Source: Saprospiraceae bacterium (GTDB taxonomy: Bacteria > Bacteroidota > Bacteroidia > Chitinophagales > Saprospiraceae). Taken from it: DNA of 64,000 nt. The notes under the pieces were generated by a model. The model was not told where the DNA came from. It searched no databases and saw nothing but the letters and a program-made list of their open reading frames with translations. The stretch lies in NCBI GenBank assembly GCA_019187225.1, contig JABAQQ010000028.1:1-64000 (forward strand), given 5' to 3'. The position numbers were made by a program, and so were the translations under genes. Positions 42,729-51,352 of the stretch are shown one piece after another. The stretch's first letter is position 1. Each line of letters starts with the position of its first letter.

Positions 42729-43244
42729 ATGATTAAAAAACTCTTTTCGACTGCCCTTTTCGCTTTCACCCTGGTAGCGGCCTCTACCGCACAACGCATC
42801 GCTTATGTGGATGTGACGGATGTTCTGGAAAGCCTGCCCGAATACCAGAAAGCCCAGGAATCGCTCGATAAAGTCGCCACCCAATGGCGTCAGGAAATTG
42901 CCCAGGAACAGGATAAGGTGAAGGGCCTTTACAGCAAATACCAGGCTGAACAAGTGCTTCTGAGCGAGGAGATGAAAAAACAACGCGAAGAAGAGATCAT
43001 GAACAAGGAAAAGGAAGTACGGGAAATGCAGCGTCAGAAATTCGGCCCGGAAGGCGCCTTGTTCAAAAAACGCGAAGAACTCGTGAAGCCGATACAGGAC
43101 AAAGTATACGCCGCCATTCAAAAGTTCGCCGAAGACAAAGGTTATGAATTTGTTTTCGACAAGGGCAGCGCTTCCGGTATGTTGTACGCCGACAAACGCA
43201 ACGACAAAACCGAGGATGTTAAAACGATGCTGAAGAAAGGTTAA
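42729..43244 (+). CDS. OmpH/Skp family periplasmic chaperone (first copy)
   Basis: A 171-residue protein: signal peptide (MIKKLFSTALFAFTLVAASTA), RIAYVDVTDVLESLPEYQKAQ near the mature start, then a long charged coiled coil (LSEEMKKQREEEIMNKEKEV) and a C-terminal FVFDKGSASGMLYADKRND. Skp/OmpH chaperones carry unfolded outer-membrane proteins across the periplasm. A second copy follows at 43349, as often seen in Bacteroidota. The TAA stop lies inside a GTTAACGG octamer. Confidence 0.88.
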   Translation: MIKKLFSTALFAFTLVAASTAQRIAYVDVTDVLESLPEYQKAQESLDKVATQWRQEIAQEQDKVKGLYSKYQAEQVLLSEEMKKQREEEIMNKEKEVREMQRQKFGPEGALFKKREELVKPIQDKVYAAIQKFAEDKGYEFVFDKGSASGMLYADKRNDKTEDVKTMLKKG

Positions 43245-43326
43245 CGGGTTAACGGGTTTGGGGGTTGACGGGTTGACGGACAGCAACGCCTTCCCGCAAA
43301 CCCGTTAACCCGCAAACTCGTTAACC
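43239..43326. repeat. GTTAACGG octamer hairpin between the skp genes (family F)
   Basis: Left arm units GTTAACGG, GTTAACGG, GTTTGGGG, GTTGACGG, GTTGACGG; right arm the reverse complement (CCGCAAAC, CCGTTAAC and so on). The upstream stop codon TAA (43242-43244) is part of the first unit. Confidence 0.85.
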
Positions 43327-43348
43327 ATTTAAATTTAACTCATTCGCA

Positions 43349-43861
43349 ATGAACAAAATATTCACACTTACCCTTGGCCTTTTGCTCACTTTGGCGACTG
43401 AAGGCATTTCCCAGAAATTCGGCTTTTGCAATTCCGCCCTGTTGCTGACCCAACTACCGGATGTAAAAGCCGCCGACAGCGATCTGCAGGCTTTTCAAAC
43501 GCAACTGACCAAAAAAGGACAGGAACGCGTGAAAGCCCTCCAGGACGCAGCCACCGACCTTGATCGCAAAAAACAACTGGGAACCATCTCGCCCAAAGAT
43601 TTTGATGCGCAATACGCCAAACTGGAGGAGGAACGTGAAAGCATCGCCAAATACGAGCAGGAGGTGTATCAAAAACTGACGCAAAAACGCGAAGAACTGT
43701 ACAAACCACTGCTCGACAAAGTGAACAAAGCCATGTCGGACGTGGCCACGGAAAACGGCTTCGCACTGGTATTCGACTCCAGCACCCAAATTTTGATCTA
43801 TGCACACGAGTCGCTCGATGTGACCCAAAAAGTGAAAGAGAAGCTGGGGATCGCGAATTAG
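43349..43861 (+). CDS. OmpH/Skp family periplasmic chaperone (second copy)
   Basis: A 170-residue paralogue: signal peptide (MNKIFTLTLGLLLTLATEGIS), FGFCNSALLLTQLPDVKAAD, coiled coil (KLEEERESIAKYEQEVYQKL), and C-terminal NGFALVFDSSTQILIYAHES. The same role as its neighbour is expected, probably co-transcribed from the promoter at 42625. The 104 bp gap contains a repeat hairpin that might separate the two mRNAs. Confidence 0.88.
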   Translation: MNKIFTLTLGLLLTLATEGISQKFGFCNSALLLTQLPDVKAADSDLQAFQTQLTKKGQERVKALQDAATDLDRKKQLGTISPKDFDAQYAKLEEERESIAKYEQEVYQKLTQKREELYKPLLDKVNKAMSDVATENGFALVFDSSTQILIYAHESLDVTQKVKEKLGIAN

Positions 43862-43913
43862 CGGAAATTGGTAATTTGTAACGCCGGCTTCCGAAAACAT
43901 AAGTCGCTGAAAA

Positions 43914-44729
43914 TCAATTATTCCGGCTCATTGCTGCCACTTCGATCATTTTATCTTCCACCTGCCGCACCAGTTCGTTGAAATGGGCGCTGTGCTTGAC
44001 TTCGAGGTTGCGGTTGAAAGGCAAATCCACTGTGATATGATGGACGAACCGTCCCGGATTGGCGGCCATGATGTAAATATCGTCGCCCAGATATACGGCT
44101 TCCTCGATGTCGTGGGTAACGAACACGATGGTGGGCTGGAATTTTAGCCACACATCTTCGAGCATGTCCTGCATTTGCAGGCGCGTGTTGATATCGAGCG
44201 CGCCGAAAGGCTCGTCCATCAGCAATATTTCAGGATTTGCGATCAGGCTGCGGGCAATGGCGACCCGCTGCAGCTGTCCGCCCGAGAGGGTGGGATAGAT
44301 GGCATATTTGTCCTCATGCCCGGCGAGTCCGACAAGTTCAATCATCTCCGTCGCGCGGCGGCGGCGTTCTTTGGCTTCCACTTTTTGAAAATCCAGTCCC
44401 AATTCCACGTTTTCGAGGACAGTCAACCAGGGCAGTGAAGAATATTGCTGGAATACCATGCCCGCCCGGATCCCCGATTCGGCCACCGGCTTGTCGCGCA
44501 GCAGCACCTGACCACTGGTAGGTTGCTGGAGGCCGGCAATGTAGCGCAGCAGGGTACTTTTGCCACAGCCCGAAGCGCCGAGGATGATGACGAACTGCCC
44601 CTGGCCGGGTTTGTCTTCCACCAGGAAATTGACGTCCTGCAACACAGGCGTTTTACCGCCCCCGTAGTCCTGCGTGACGTTTTTCAGTTCGATGATGTTG
44701 GGATGTTCGGTGTCTTTTATTTTGAGCAT
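43914..44729 (-). CDS. ABC transporter ATP-binding protein (nitrate/sulfonate/taurine type)
   Basis: A 271-residue ATPase. Start at 44729 (MLKIKDTEHPN). Walker A GASGCGKST (about 52-60), Q-loop VFQQYSSLPWLTVLENVELGL, signature LSGGQLQRVAIARSL, Walker B ILLMDEPFGALD and switch FVTHDIEEAVYLGD. The PWLTV and EEAVYL segments fit the SsuB/TauB/NrtD group that imports oxyanions or alkanesulfonates. No permease or binding protein gene is adjacent, so the partner lies elsewhere. Confidence 0.88.
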   Translation of the reverse strand: MLKIKDTEHPNIIELKNVTQDYGGGKTPVLQDVNFLVEDKPGQGQFVIILGASGCGKSTLLRYIAGLQQPTSGQVLLRDKPVAESGIRAGMVFQQYSSLPWLTVLENVELGLDFQKVEAKERRRRATEMIELVGLAGHEDKYAIYPTLSGGQLQRVAIARSLIANPEILLMDEPFGALDINTRLQMQDMLEDVWLKFQPTIVFVTHDIEEAVYLGDDIYIMAANPGRFVHHITVDLPFNRNLEVKHSAHFNELVRQVEDKMIEVAAMSRNN

Positions 44730-44772
44730 GGTAAATTGAATTGAGGGGTAATGAGCGTAATTCAGGGTAAGC

Positions 44773-44935
44773 AAGCAGACATTGGATTTTTGACATTGGA
44801 CATTTGACTAAATGATTGGTTGCCTCGGTCCAACGTCCAATGTCATTTTATTTTGTCCACTTACTTAATTGGAGTAATTGAATCAATGACGGTAATGACG
44901 GTAATTACCCTCAATTACATCAATTACGCTATCAT
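44773..44935. repeat. Inverted-repeat element (family B, copy 4) followed by GGAGTAATTG-type repeats
   Basis: 44773-44865: AAGCAGACATTGG start, TTTGACTAAATGATTGG core, TTTTGTCCACTTACTT end, the same order as copy 1. The neighbouring AATTGGAGTAATTG and GACGGTAATGACGGTAATTA belong to a 9 bp AATTACTCC family also seen at 28063-28084 and 35300-35318. Confidence 0.85.
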
Positions 44936-44960
44936 TGCCGGTTCAAATCACTGACCTTGT

Positions 44961-46565
44961 ATGCATTCAACGCGCCTGCATCCGCTTGATTTTGTTGTAT
45001 TTGCACTTTATTTTATTGTCGTCGCCACTTATGGCTATTGGATATGGCGCCGCAAACAGGCGGGCAATAATACGACAGCCGGTTATTTTTTAGCAGAGGG
45101 AGCGCTGACTTATTGGGCGATTGGCGCATCGCTCATCGCTTCCAACATCTCCGCCGAGCATTTTATCGGCATGTCGGGCTCGGGTTTTGCCATCGGCCTC
45201 GCTATTTCCACTTATGAATGGATGTCGGCGGCGACGTTGTTGGTCGTGGCAATATTCTTTATTCCGGTTTACCTGAAAAACCATATTTACACTATGCCGC
45301 AGTTTTTGCGCGAGCGGTACAGTCCTTTGGTGGCTACGCTGATGGCGGTGTTCTGGCTCCTGGCCTACGTATTCGTCAACCTGACTTCGATCCTGTACCT
45401 CGGCGCGCTGGCGCTGGAACTGACGACGGGGCTCGACTTCTATGCAGCCATTTCCGGATTGGCGGTATTCGCTATCCTTATTACTATTGGCGGAATGCGG
45501 GTCATCGGCTACACGGATGTGGTGCAGGTGGCGGTGCTGGTGCTGGGCGGTCTGGCGACGGTATGGCTGGCGCTCGACATGGTGGCCGAACACTACGGAT
45601 CGGGGGGTATTTTATCCGGCCTGGCCTTGTTGCGTGAAAAAGCGCCGTCGCATTTTCACATGATCCTGCCGAAAGGCCACCCTTACTACAAAGATCTACC
45701 CGGATTGACAGTGCTGATTGGCGCGATGTGGATCAACAATCTCAATTACTGGGGGTGCAATCAATACATCATCCAGCGGGCGCTCGGCGCCGACCTGAAT
45801 ACGGCGCGCAAGGGCATTCTTTTCGCCGCCTTTTTAAAATTGCTGATCCCGGTGATCGTGGTACTACCCGGTATTGCCGCCTTCGTTTTGCACTCGGAAG
45901 GTATGTTCCAGGCAGAAATGAAAGACGCCGCCGGAGTGGTAAAACCCGACCACGCCTACCCTACCCTGCTCAATTTGTTGCCGATGGGCATGAAAGGGCT
46001 TGCATTCGCTGCCCTGATAGCCGCAATCGTAGCATCGCTGGCGGGCAAGGCCAACAGCGTGGCGACCATTTTCAGCCTCGATATTTACAAACGGTATTTT
46101 GACAAAACGGCTTCGGAAGCGAAACTGGTCCGGGTGGGCAAGACGGCAGTGGTAGTCTCCATGTTGCTCGCCATCGCCGTCGCGCCGCAATTGCGCTCGC
46201 TCGAACAGACCTACCAGTTCATCCAGGAATACATGAGTTTTATCACACCGGGCGCCTTCGCTATTTTCCTGTTGGGTATGTTCTGGCGGCGCACTACTGC
46301 TGCCGCCGCATTGGCAGCGGCATTGCTGACCATCCCCTTGTCGGCAATTTACAAATTCTTTGCGCCGGAAATCCCTTTTCTCGACCGCCTGGGTTGGGTG
46401 TTCGTCATCATTGTAGGGCTTATGATCGTCATTTCCCTGGCGCAAAAAAAGGAGAGCCGGATGGTGGAAATTGACCCGAAACTCTTTCGGGTGGAGCCGG
46501 CCTTCGTCGTGGGCGGGGTGATCATTTGCGGGATTCTGACGGCGCTTTATACGGTGTTTTGGTGA
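44961..46565 (+). CDS. Sodium:solute symporter (SLC5/SGLT family)
   Basis: A 534-residue membrane protein with about 14 helices. SGLT motifs: YFLAEGALTYWAIGASLIASNISAEHFIGMSGSGFAIGL (sodium site), TIGGMRVIGYTDVVQVAVLVLGG, INNLNYWGCNQYIIQRALGA and KANSVATIFSLDIYKRYFD. Family members import sugars, myo-inositol or other solutes using sodium. Here the sugar substrate is a guess; a PfkB-type kinase gene is convergent next door, which would suit a sugar route. Start at 44961 (MHSTRLHPLDF). Confidence 0.88.
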   Translation: MHSTRLHPLDFVVFALYFIVVATYGYWIWRRKQAGNNTTAGYFLAEGALTYWAIGASLIASNISAEHFIGMSGSGFAIGLAISTYEWMSAATLLVVAIFFIPVYLKNHIYTMPQFLRERYSPLVATLMAVFWLLAYVFVNLTSILYLGALALELTTGLDFYAAISGLAVFAILITIGGMRVIGYTDVVQVAVLVLGGLATVWLALDMVAEHYGSGGILSGLALLREKAPSHFHMILPKGHPYYKDLPGLTVLIGAMWINNLNYWGCNQYIIQRALGADLNTARKGILFAAFLKLLIPVIVVLPGIAAFVLHSEGMFQAEMKDAAGVVKPDHAYPTLLNLLPMGMKGLAFAALIAAIVASLAGKANSVATIFSLDIYKRYFDKTASEAKLVRVGKTAVVVSMLLAIAVAPQLRSLEQTYQFIQEYMSFITPGAFAIFLLGMFWRRTTAAAALAAALLTIPLSAIYKFFAPEIPFLDRLGWVFVIIVGLMIVISLAQKKESRMVEIDPKLFRVEPAFVVGGVIICGILTALYTVFW

Positions 46566-46570
46566 TTGGT

Positions 46571-46656
46571 TTTGAAACACTTAGGCACATAGAACACATA
46601 GAATTGGCGGTTTATATAAAAAATATATGTGTCCTATGTGCCTATGTGTTTCAAAA
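46571..46656. repeat. CTATGTGY octamer hairpin between convergent genes (family J)
   Basis: TTTGAAACACTTAGGCACATAG on the left pairs with CTATGTGCCTATGTGTTTCAAA on the right, with an AT-rich centre. The PfkB stop codon (46651-46653) is within it. Possible two-way terminator. Confidence 0.8.
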
Positions 46657-47505
46657 CAAACTCAATAAAGTGTATTTTTTATATCGTGCTTCAATCTGTT
46701 CCATAGAAGCCAGATTGTTGATGCCTGTTCCTTCCACTACAAAAGAGGCGGCGCAGTGGGCAAAAGCGGCAGCCCGGGATATGTCATTTTCCTCAGCGTA
46801 TTTGATCAGGAACGCAGTAGCAAATACATCGCCCGCGCCTGTCGCATCCAATTCCCGTACCGGGTAAGCGGGAAATTGAAGTTGCGTGCCGCCGGAGAAA
46901 ACCTGGGCTCCTTTTGCGCCCTGCGTCATCACCAGCACTTTTACGCACGATGCGATGGCCGGAATAGCCGGCTCGAAGCCCCGAATATCGGCATCGCTCA
47001 TGATCACCACATCGGCTGCGGCGAGTTGTGACCAGTCCATCGCTTTGGGGGTGACCTTGCCGGAGTCGTCCCATTGGCGGAGCCAGCCCTGGATGGTGGC
47101 GCCTTTGAGCGCTCGCGGAAAAGCCCGCAATACCGGAAAATCAACTTCCCCGGCGATCGGGCAAAACAATACGATCGGCGCGGCCAGGCATTCGGCGGGA
47201 ATGTCTTCGGCACATAAGGTGTGCGCTCTGGCGTGAAGGTATTGGATGCGCTCGCCGTTTTGATAGATGTTTTCAAAAACGGTGGTTTGGGGCGCGGTTT
47301 TATTCCATAGCCTGATGCCCTGATCTTCAAATACCTGAAAAAAATTAAAATCATCGCCCACACTGGTCAGGATGCCGGTGTGCAAGCCCAACTGCCGGGC
47401 GACGAGGCTGGAATAGGAAGCCGTTCCGCCTAAAATCACCTCATTGCCGACCTTGTCGTGGCAGCAATGACCGATGCAGAGATAATGGGGCGTTTCAGGC
47501 GTCAT
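46651..47505 (-). CDS. PfkB-family carbohydrate kinase
   Basis: A 284-residue ribokinase-fold enzyme: GGTASYSSLVARQLGLHTGILTSVGDD (substrate region), GEVDFPVLRAF, VLVMTQGAKGAQVF and the catalytic DATGAGDVFATAFLIKYAEE with the Asp base at about 230. PfkB kinases phosphorylate sugars, nucleosides or inositols. The substrate is not defined. Convergent with the SLC5 symporter. Start at 47505 (MTPETPHYLCIGHCCHDKV). Confidence 0.88.
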   Translation of the reverse strand: MTPETPHYLCIGHCCHDKVGNEVILGGTASYSSLVARQLGLHTGILTSVGDDFNFFQVFEDQGIRLWNKTAPQTTVFENIYQNGERIQYLHARAHTLCAEDIPAECLAAPIVLFCPIAGEVDFPVLRAFPRALKGATIQGWLRQWDDSGKVTPKAMDWSQLAAADVVIMSDADIRGFEPAIPAIASCVKVLVMTQGAKGAQVFSGGTQLQFPAYPVRELDATGAGDVFATAFLIKYAEENDISRAAAFAHCAASFVVEGTGINNLASMEQIEARYKKYTLLSLF

Positions 47506-47562
47506 CTTTTTTGGTCAAAGTTACACCGCTGTCATAGTTAACGCAAAATGTGATCCGCCCCT

Positions 47563-47617
47563 TCGCAGGAACAATGGGAACACGGACAACGTGGATCGGG
47601 CGGATATTCACGGATAG
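47563..47617. repeat. Family K repeat, copy 2
   Basis: TCGCAGGAACAATGGGAAC at 47563-47581 is an exact 19 bp reverse match to 35263-35281; CGGACAACGTGGATCGGGCG continues the related unit. It lies between the PfkB start and the aminotransferase end. Confidence 0.7.
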
Positions 47618-47782
47618 CGACACCTTTCCGTGCCTCAAAAGATGTGGCCTCATGCAAACCGGGAATCGCAGGAAAAGAGCGGTTCAAATGTTAAAATTTT
47701 GGAAAGTGAAAAAAAATTTCCCTCCAATATGCCGGCTAAACCGGGTATGCGATCGGGGGGCAATGAACCCTCATCACCCCTT

Positions 47783-48607
47783 CTATTTCTGCGTCAGGTA
47801 CCCGACCATTAACTCGTACAATTTTCTCGTTTCGGTACTGGAGAACACCTTTCCCTCACAAGAGCGCACCCAGCGGATACCGCGCACCGCATTGGTCAAA
47901 AACACCTCCTGAGCGGCCAAAAGACCCTCCATATGGATGGTTTTTTCGACTACTTTGTATCCGGACGTTTTGGTTAAGGTAAGCAATAAATCCCGCATGA
48001 CACCTGTTACACATCCGTCGGCAAGCGGCGGCGTGCAGAGCGCTTCGCCTTCGAACCAGAAGATGTTGCTGCTTGTCGTCTCACAGACGTGGTCGTATGC
48101 ATTCAGCAAAACTGCGTCGTCCCAGCCCCTCTCCTGCGCTTCCTGCGCTGCCACCACATACCGCGCAGCGTTCAGGGTTTTCAATCCGGAAAACCTGTCC
48201 ACCGGAAGCCGCACCGACTCGCAAAGTCCCATTTGAATACCCCCTTCGAGCCATTGATACATACCCGGTTCCAAAACCTTCACGGCGATAAGGAATTGGG
48301 GTTCATTGTTTTGTGGAAAATACAGCCCCCCCGGCGCACGCCAGACCGTAAGCCGGACGCGGGCATTTTTCGGAGCTGTTTTTAAAATTTCATTTTCAAA
48401 AAAAGCAGCCGACCAGAAAGAAGGGACTCGATAACGCATCGTTTTCAAGCCTTCGGAAAGTCGCTGCCAATGTGCCTCCATCAAGGGAATTCGCCCCTCG
48501 AAAACCCGGATCGTCTCGAACAAAGCATCGGCATAATACAGCCCCCGCTCTGCCAGAGCAAGCCCTTCCGGAAGTTCTTTGACATGCTGCGCGTTCAGGT
48601 TGAACAT
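47783..48607 (-). CDS. Class IV aminotransferase (aminodeoxychorismate lyase-like)
   Basis: A 274-residue PLP fold-type IV enzyme. Start at 48607 (MFNLNAQHVKELPEGLALAERG). Motifs: ALFETIRVFEGRIPLMEAHWQRL, SGLKTLNAARYVVAAQEAQERGWDDAVLLN with the PLP lysine in GLKTLN, CETTSSNIFWF and FLTNAVRGIRWV. Candidates are 4-amino-4-deoxychorismate lyase or a branched-chain aminotransferase relative; pabC-type is favoured by length. The upstream frame (to 48703) is repeat-derived and not part of the gene. Confidence 0.85.
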   Translation of the reverse strand: MFNLNAQHVKELPEGLALAERGLYYADALFETIRVFEGRIPLMEAHWQRLSEGLKTMRYRVPSFWSAAFFENEILKTAPKNARVRLTVWRAPGGLYFPQNNEPQFLIAVKVLEPGMYQWLEGGIQMGLCESVRLPVDRFSGLKTLNAARYVVAAQEAQERGWDDAVLLNAYDHVCETTSSNIFWFEGEALCTPPLADGCVTGVMRDLLLTLTKTSGYKVVEKTIHMEGLLAAQEVFLTNAVRGIRWVRSCEGKVFSSTETRKLYELMVGYLTQK

Positions 48608-48616
48608 TTTATGTGA

Positions 48617-48713
48617 AGTGTTTGAGTGTTTGAGTGTTTGGGGGTTGGGGGGAAGTGCTCGCTCCATTAACTCAAACACCCAAACACCCAAACACTCAAA
48701 CACCCAAACACCT
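48617..48713. repeat. GTGTTTGR octamer hairpin (family E)
   Basis: Left arm: GTGTTTGA, GTGTTTGA, GTGTTTGG and a degenerate unit. Right arm: CAAACACC, CAAACACC, CAAACACT, CAAACACC, CAAACACC. It lies between the aminotransferase start and the metalloprotease start, in the divergent promoter region. Confidence 0.9.
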
Positions 48714-48767
48714 ATTTAATCCCGCCAATTTCTGATTTTTTCACTCACTTAATCTTACTTACACATT

Positions 48768-51173
48768 ATGACAAGATTTTCTTTAATCATTCTCCGTTCC
48801 TTCGGCATCGCCTCGGTATTGTGTTTTCTGTTTCCTGCTGTCTCGCAAGCCCAAAACGCGGGACGGGTGGCAGAATGGGTGGAAAGTTACCGCCTTTCCG
48901 GTGACTTTCAGCCGGTGCAACCGCTGACTTTGACCCAGGAGCGCAGCGACCTTCAAAACGCAGTGGACAACGCCACAGTGCTCGAAACCGATGAAGCCGC
49001 TCTGAACCACCTCCTTACAACTACCCCTTTGACCTTAACTTTTTCTGTTCCAAATGCTTATGGAGAAAAACTCGAACTCGAACTTGTAAAGGTTGATGTA
49101 CTCACGCCGGAATTCTCGCTCGGTACGCTGGGTGCGAACGCGCAGGAAAATGTACCGTATACGCCCGGTGTTCATTATCGCGGTATCGTACGGGACGATC
49201 CCCATTCACTGGCTGCCGTGAGTATCTTCAGCGATGGCATCATGGCTATGGTTACCGATGAGTCTGGAACTTACCAGATCGGCAGGATGGAAGACGGCTC
49301 CGGCCAACACATCCTTTACCGCAAAGAAGACCTGAAGGCCACTTCACCCTTCAACTGTTTTGCCGACGAGGAAGCCGTCGTACACGAAGAGGAAGAGTCC
49401 GGCGTGGACGACCGTGGCGTGGGTTGCAAAACCGTCCAGGTGTACTTCGAATGCGACTACAAATTGTTCACCGACAAAGGCTCCAACGCAACGAATGTCA
49501 CAAATTACGTGACGGGGCTTTTCAACCAGGTGTCCACATTGTACGCCAACGAAAATGTGGGCATTGCGATCTCCCAGATCTATGTTTGGACTTCTCCCGA
49601 CCCTTACCAGGGCTATGGCAACACCAGCTCCGTTTTGAATGCCTTTCGTTCCACAAAAGGCACGAATTTCAACGGCAACCTGGCCCACTTCCTTTCCACA
49701 CGAAGCCTCGGCGGCGGCATTGCCTACCTCGACGTGATCTGTTTCAAAAGCTATGCGTTCGGGGTCAGCGCCATCAGCAATTCCTATCAGAATGTGCCGA
49801 CTTATTCCTGGTCGGTGGAGGTAGTGACGCACGAACTGGGACACAACCTCGGTTCGTGGCATACCCACTCATGCAATTGGCCCACCGGCGCCCTCGACAA
49901 CTGTTATTCGCCCGAAGGCAATTGCTCCTCCGGTCCGGCACCTTCCAATGGTGGTACGATCATGAGTTATTGTCATCTGACGAATAACGGCATCAATTTC
50001 AACAACGGATTCGGATCAACCCCGGGAAACCGCATCCGCGACAGGGTATCGGCAGCAACTTGCCTGAGTTCGTCGGGCAGCGTCCCAACGGGATTGAACA
50101 CGTCCAATATCACCGCTTCGTCCGCAACCCTCTCGTGGGGAGCCGTAGCCGGAGCAACCACCTACACGGTTCAATACAAAACCTCCGTTTCTTCTACCTG
50201 GATCACCGCCGGCAACACCACCTCAACCTCCTACAACCTGACCGGTTTGGCTGCCAGCACGGCCTACAACTGGCAGGTAAAAACCGATTGCTCCAACTAT
50301 TCGACAACCGCCAGTTTTACGACTTCCAGCAGCGGTGGCGGCAGCGCTTGCCCGGCGCCGACCGGCCTGACAACCACGAATGTCACTGCCTCTTCCGCTC
50401 AATTCAACTGGGGCGCCTCGGCAGGAGCAACGAGTTATACGGTGCAATATAAAAGGAACAACGTATCCACCTGGTCAACAGCGGGTACGACTGCATCCAC
50501 CAATTACACCCTCAATAGTTTGCTTTCGGGTACGACCTACAACTGGCGCGTCAAAGCCAACTGTTCTTCGGGCTATTCGACAGCGGCGACGTTCACAACC
50601 TTAACCGGTGGCGGCGGTGGCGGCGGCGGCTGCAATCCGCCTGCAACGCTGAACAATGTCAGTATACTGCCCACTTCGGCCATCATCAACTGGTCGGCGG
50701 TGAGCGGCGCGAGCAGTTATACGCTGCAGATCAAATACGCGAATTCGAGCACCTGGTACACACTTGGTACGGTGGCTGTGACGCAGGTGACCATTACGGG
50801 TTTGCAGCCTTCCACTTCTTACCATTGGCGGGTGAAAGCCAATTGCTCCGGCTATTCGGCGCAAAAACTGCTCACCACTCCTGCAGGATTGAAGGGGCCG
50901 GACAGCGCGGAGGAATTGCCCAACCTGACGCTCCGCTATTTCCAGTTCTATCCCAATCCCACAACGGAAATGCTGACGCTGAACTACACGGGCGATATTT
51001 ATCCCAACAGCGAAATTGTCGTGTCTGATCTGGCGGGGCGCATCGTGATGCGGCAGTCGCTGACCGAAGCGCAACAAACGCTCGACGTATCGCGCCTGCA
51101 GGCGGGCATATACGTGCTGACGCTGATGGAAGGAGAAAATCGGGTGGAGACGGAGCGGTTTGTGAAGATGTGA
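48768..51173 (+). CDS. Secreted metalloprotease with FN3 domains and T9SS type A sorting signal
   Basis: An 801-residue protein. Signal peptide (ending VSQAQ), propeptide to about 215, then a reprolysin/M12-like catalytic domain with zinc motif HELGHNLGSWH (about 363-373) and the Met-turn TIMSYCH. Three fibronectin type III domains follow (about 445-710), each with TYTVQYK-type strands, joined by Gly/Ser linkers. The last 80 residues are a T9SS C-terminal domain (FQFYPNPTTEMLTL, VVSDLAGRIVMRQ, AGIYVLTLMEGEN, ending RFVKM). It is exported through the T9SS and attached or released at the surface. Confidence 0.9.
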   Translation: MTRFSLIILRSFGIASVLCFLFPAVSQAQNAGRVAEWVESYRLSGDFQPVQPLTLTQERSDLQNAVDNATVLETDEAALNHLLTTTPLTLTFSVPNAYGEKLELELVKVDVLTPEFSLGTLGANAQENVPYTPGVHYRGIVRDDPHSLAAVSIFSDGIMAMVTDESGTYQIGRMEDGSGQHILYRKEDLKATSPFNCFADEEAVVHEEEESGVDDRGVGCKTVQVYFECDYKLFTDKGSNATNVTNYVTGLFNQVSTLYANENVGIAISQIYVWTSPDPYQGYGNTSSVLNAFRSTKGTNFNGNLAHFLSTRSLGGGIAYLDVICFKSYAFGVSAISNSYQNVPTYSWSVEVVTHELGHNLGSWHTHSCNWPTGALDNCYSPEGNCSSGPAPSNGGTIMSYCHLTNNGINFNNGFGSTPGNRIRDRVSAATCLSSSGSVPTGLNTSNITASSATLSWGAVAGATTYTVQYKTSVSSTWITAGNTTSTSYNLTGLAASTAYNWQVKTDCSNYSTTASFTTSSSGGGSACPAPTGLTTTNVTASSAQFNWGASAGATSYTVQYKRNNVSTWSTAGTTASTNYTLNSLLSGTTYNWRVKANCSSGYSTAATFTTLTGGGGGGGGCNPPATLNNVSILPTSAIINWSAVSGASSYTLQIKYANSSTWYTLGTVAVTQVTITGLQPSTSYHWRVKANCSGYSAQKLLTTPAGLKGPDSAEELPNLTLRYFQFYPNPTTEMLTLNYTGDIYPNSEIVVSDLAGRIVMRQSLTEAQQTLDVSRLQAGIYVLTLMEGENRVETERFVKM

Positions 51174-51200
51174 AAAAGGGGTTTACCTAAATCCAATTGG

Positions 51201-51244
51201 AGGGGCAGCGCCGCGTTCATATTACCGGGGCGCTGCCCCTTTTC
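51201..51244 (+). terminator. Hairpin terminator after the metalloprotease gene
   Basis: AGGGGCAGCGCC / GGCGCTGCCCCT with a 16-base loop followed by TTTT, 27 bp after the stop codon. Confidence 0.85.
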
Positions 51245-51352
51245 TAACCTGCCCTCAGCACCCGATTTTACGTAAATGTTTTATATTAAATTACTGCTAA
51301 AAAAATCAGAACGATGCGAATGCGTTTCATAATGACCATTTTACCAGGTTTC

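Noticed and set aside
43914-46565. ABC ATPase and SLC5 symporter as one transport operon
   Set aside because: They are divergent, separated by repeats, and belong to unrelated transport mechanisms.
51283-51330. Short minus-strand frame MKRIRIVLIFLAVI after the GH43 gene
   Set aside because: It looks like an isolated signal peptide followed by a stop; too short to distinguish a gene remnant from chance.
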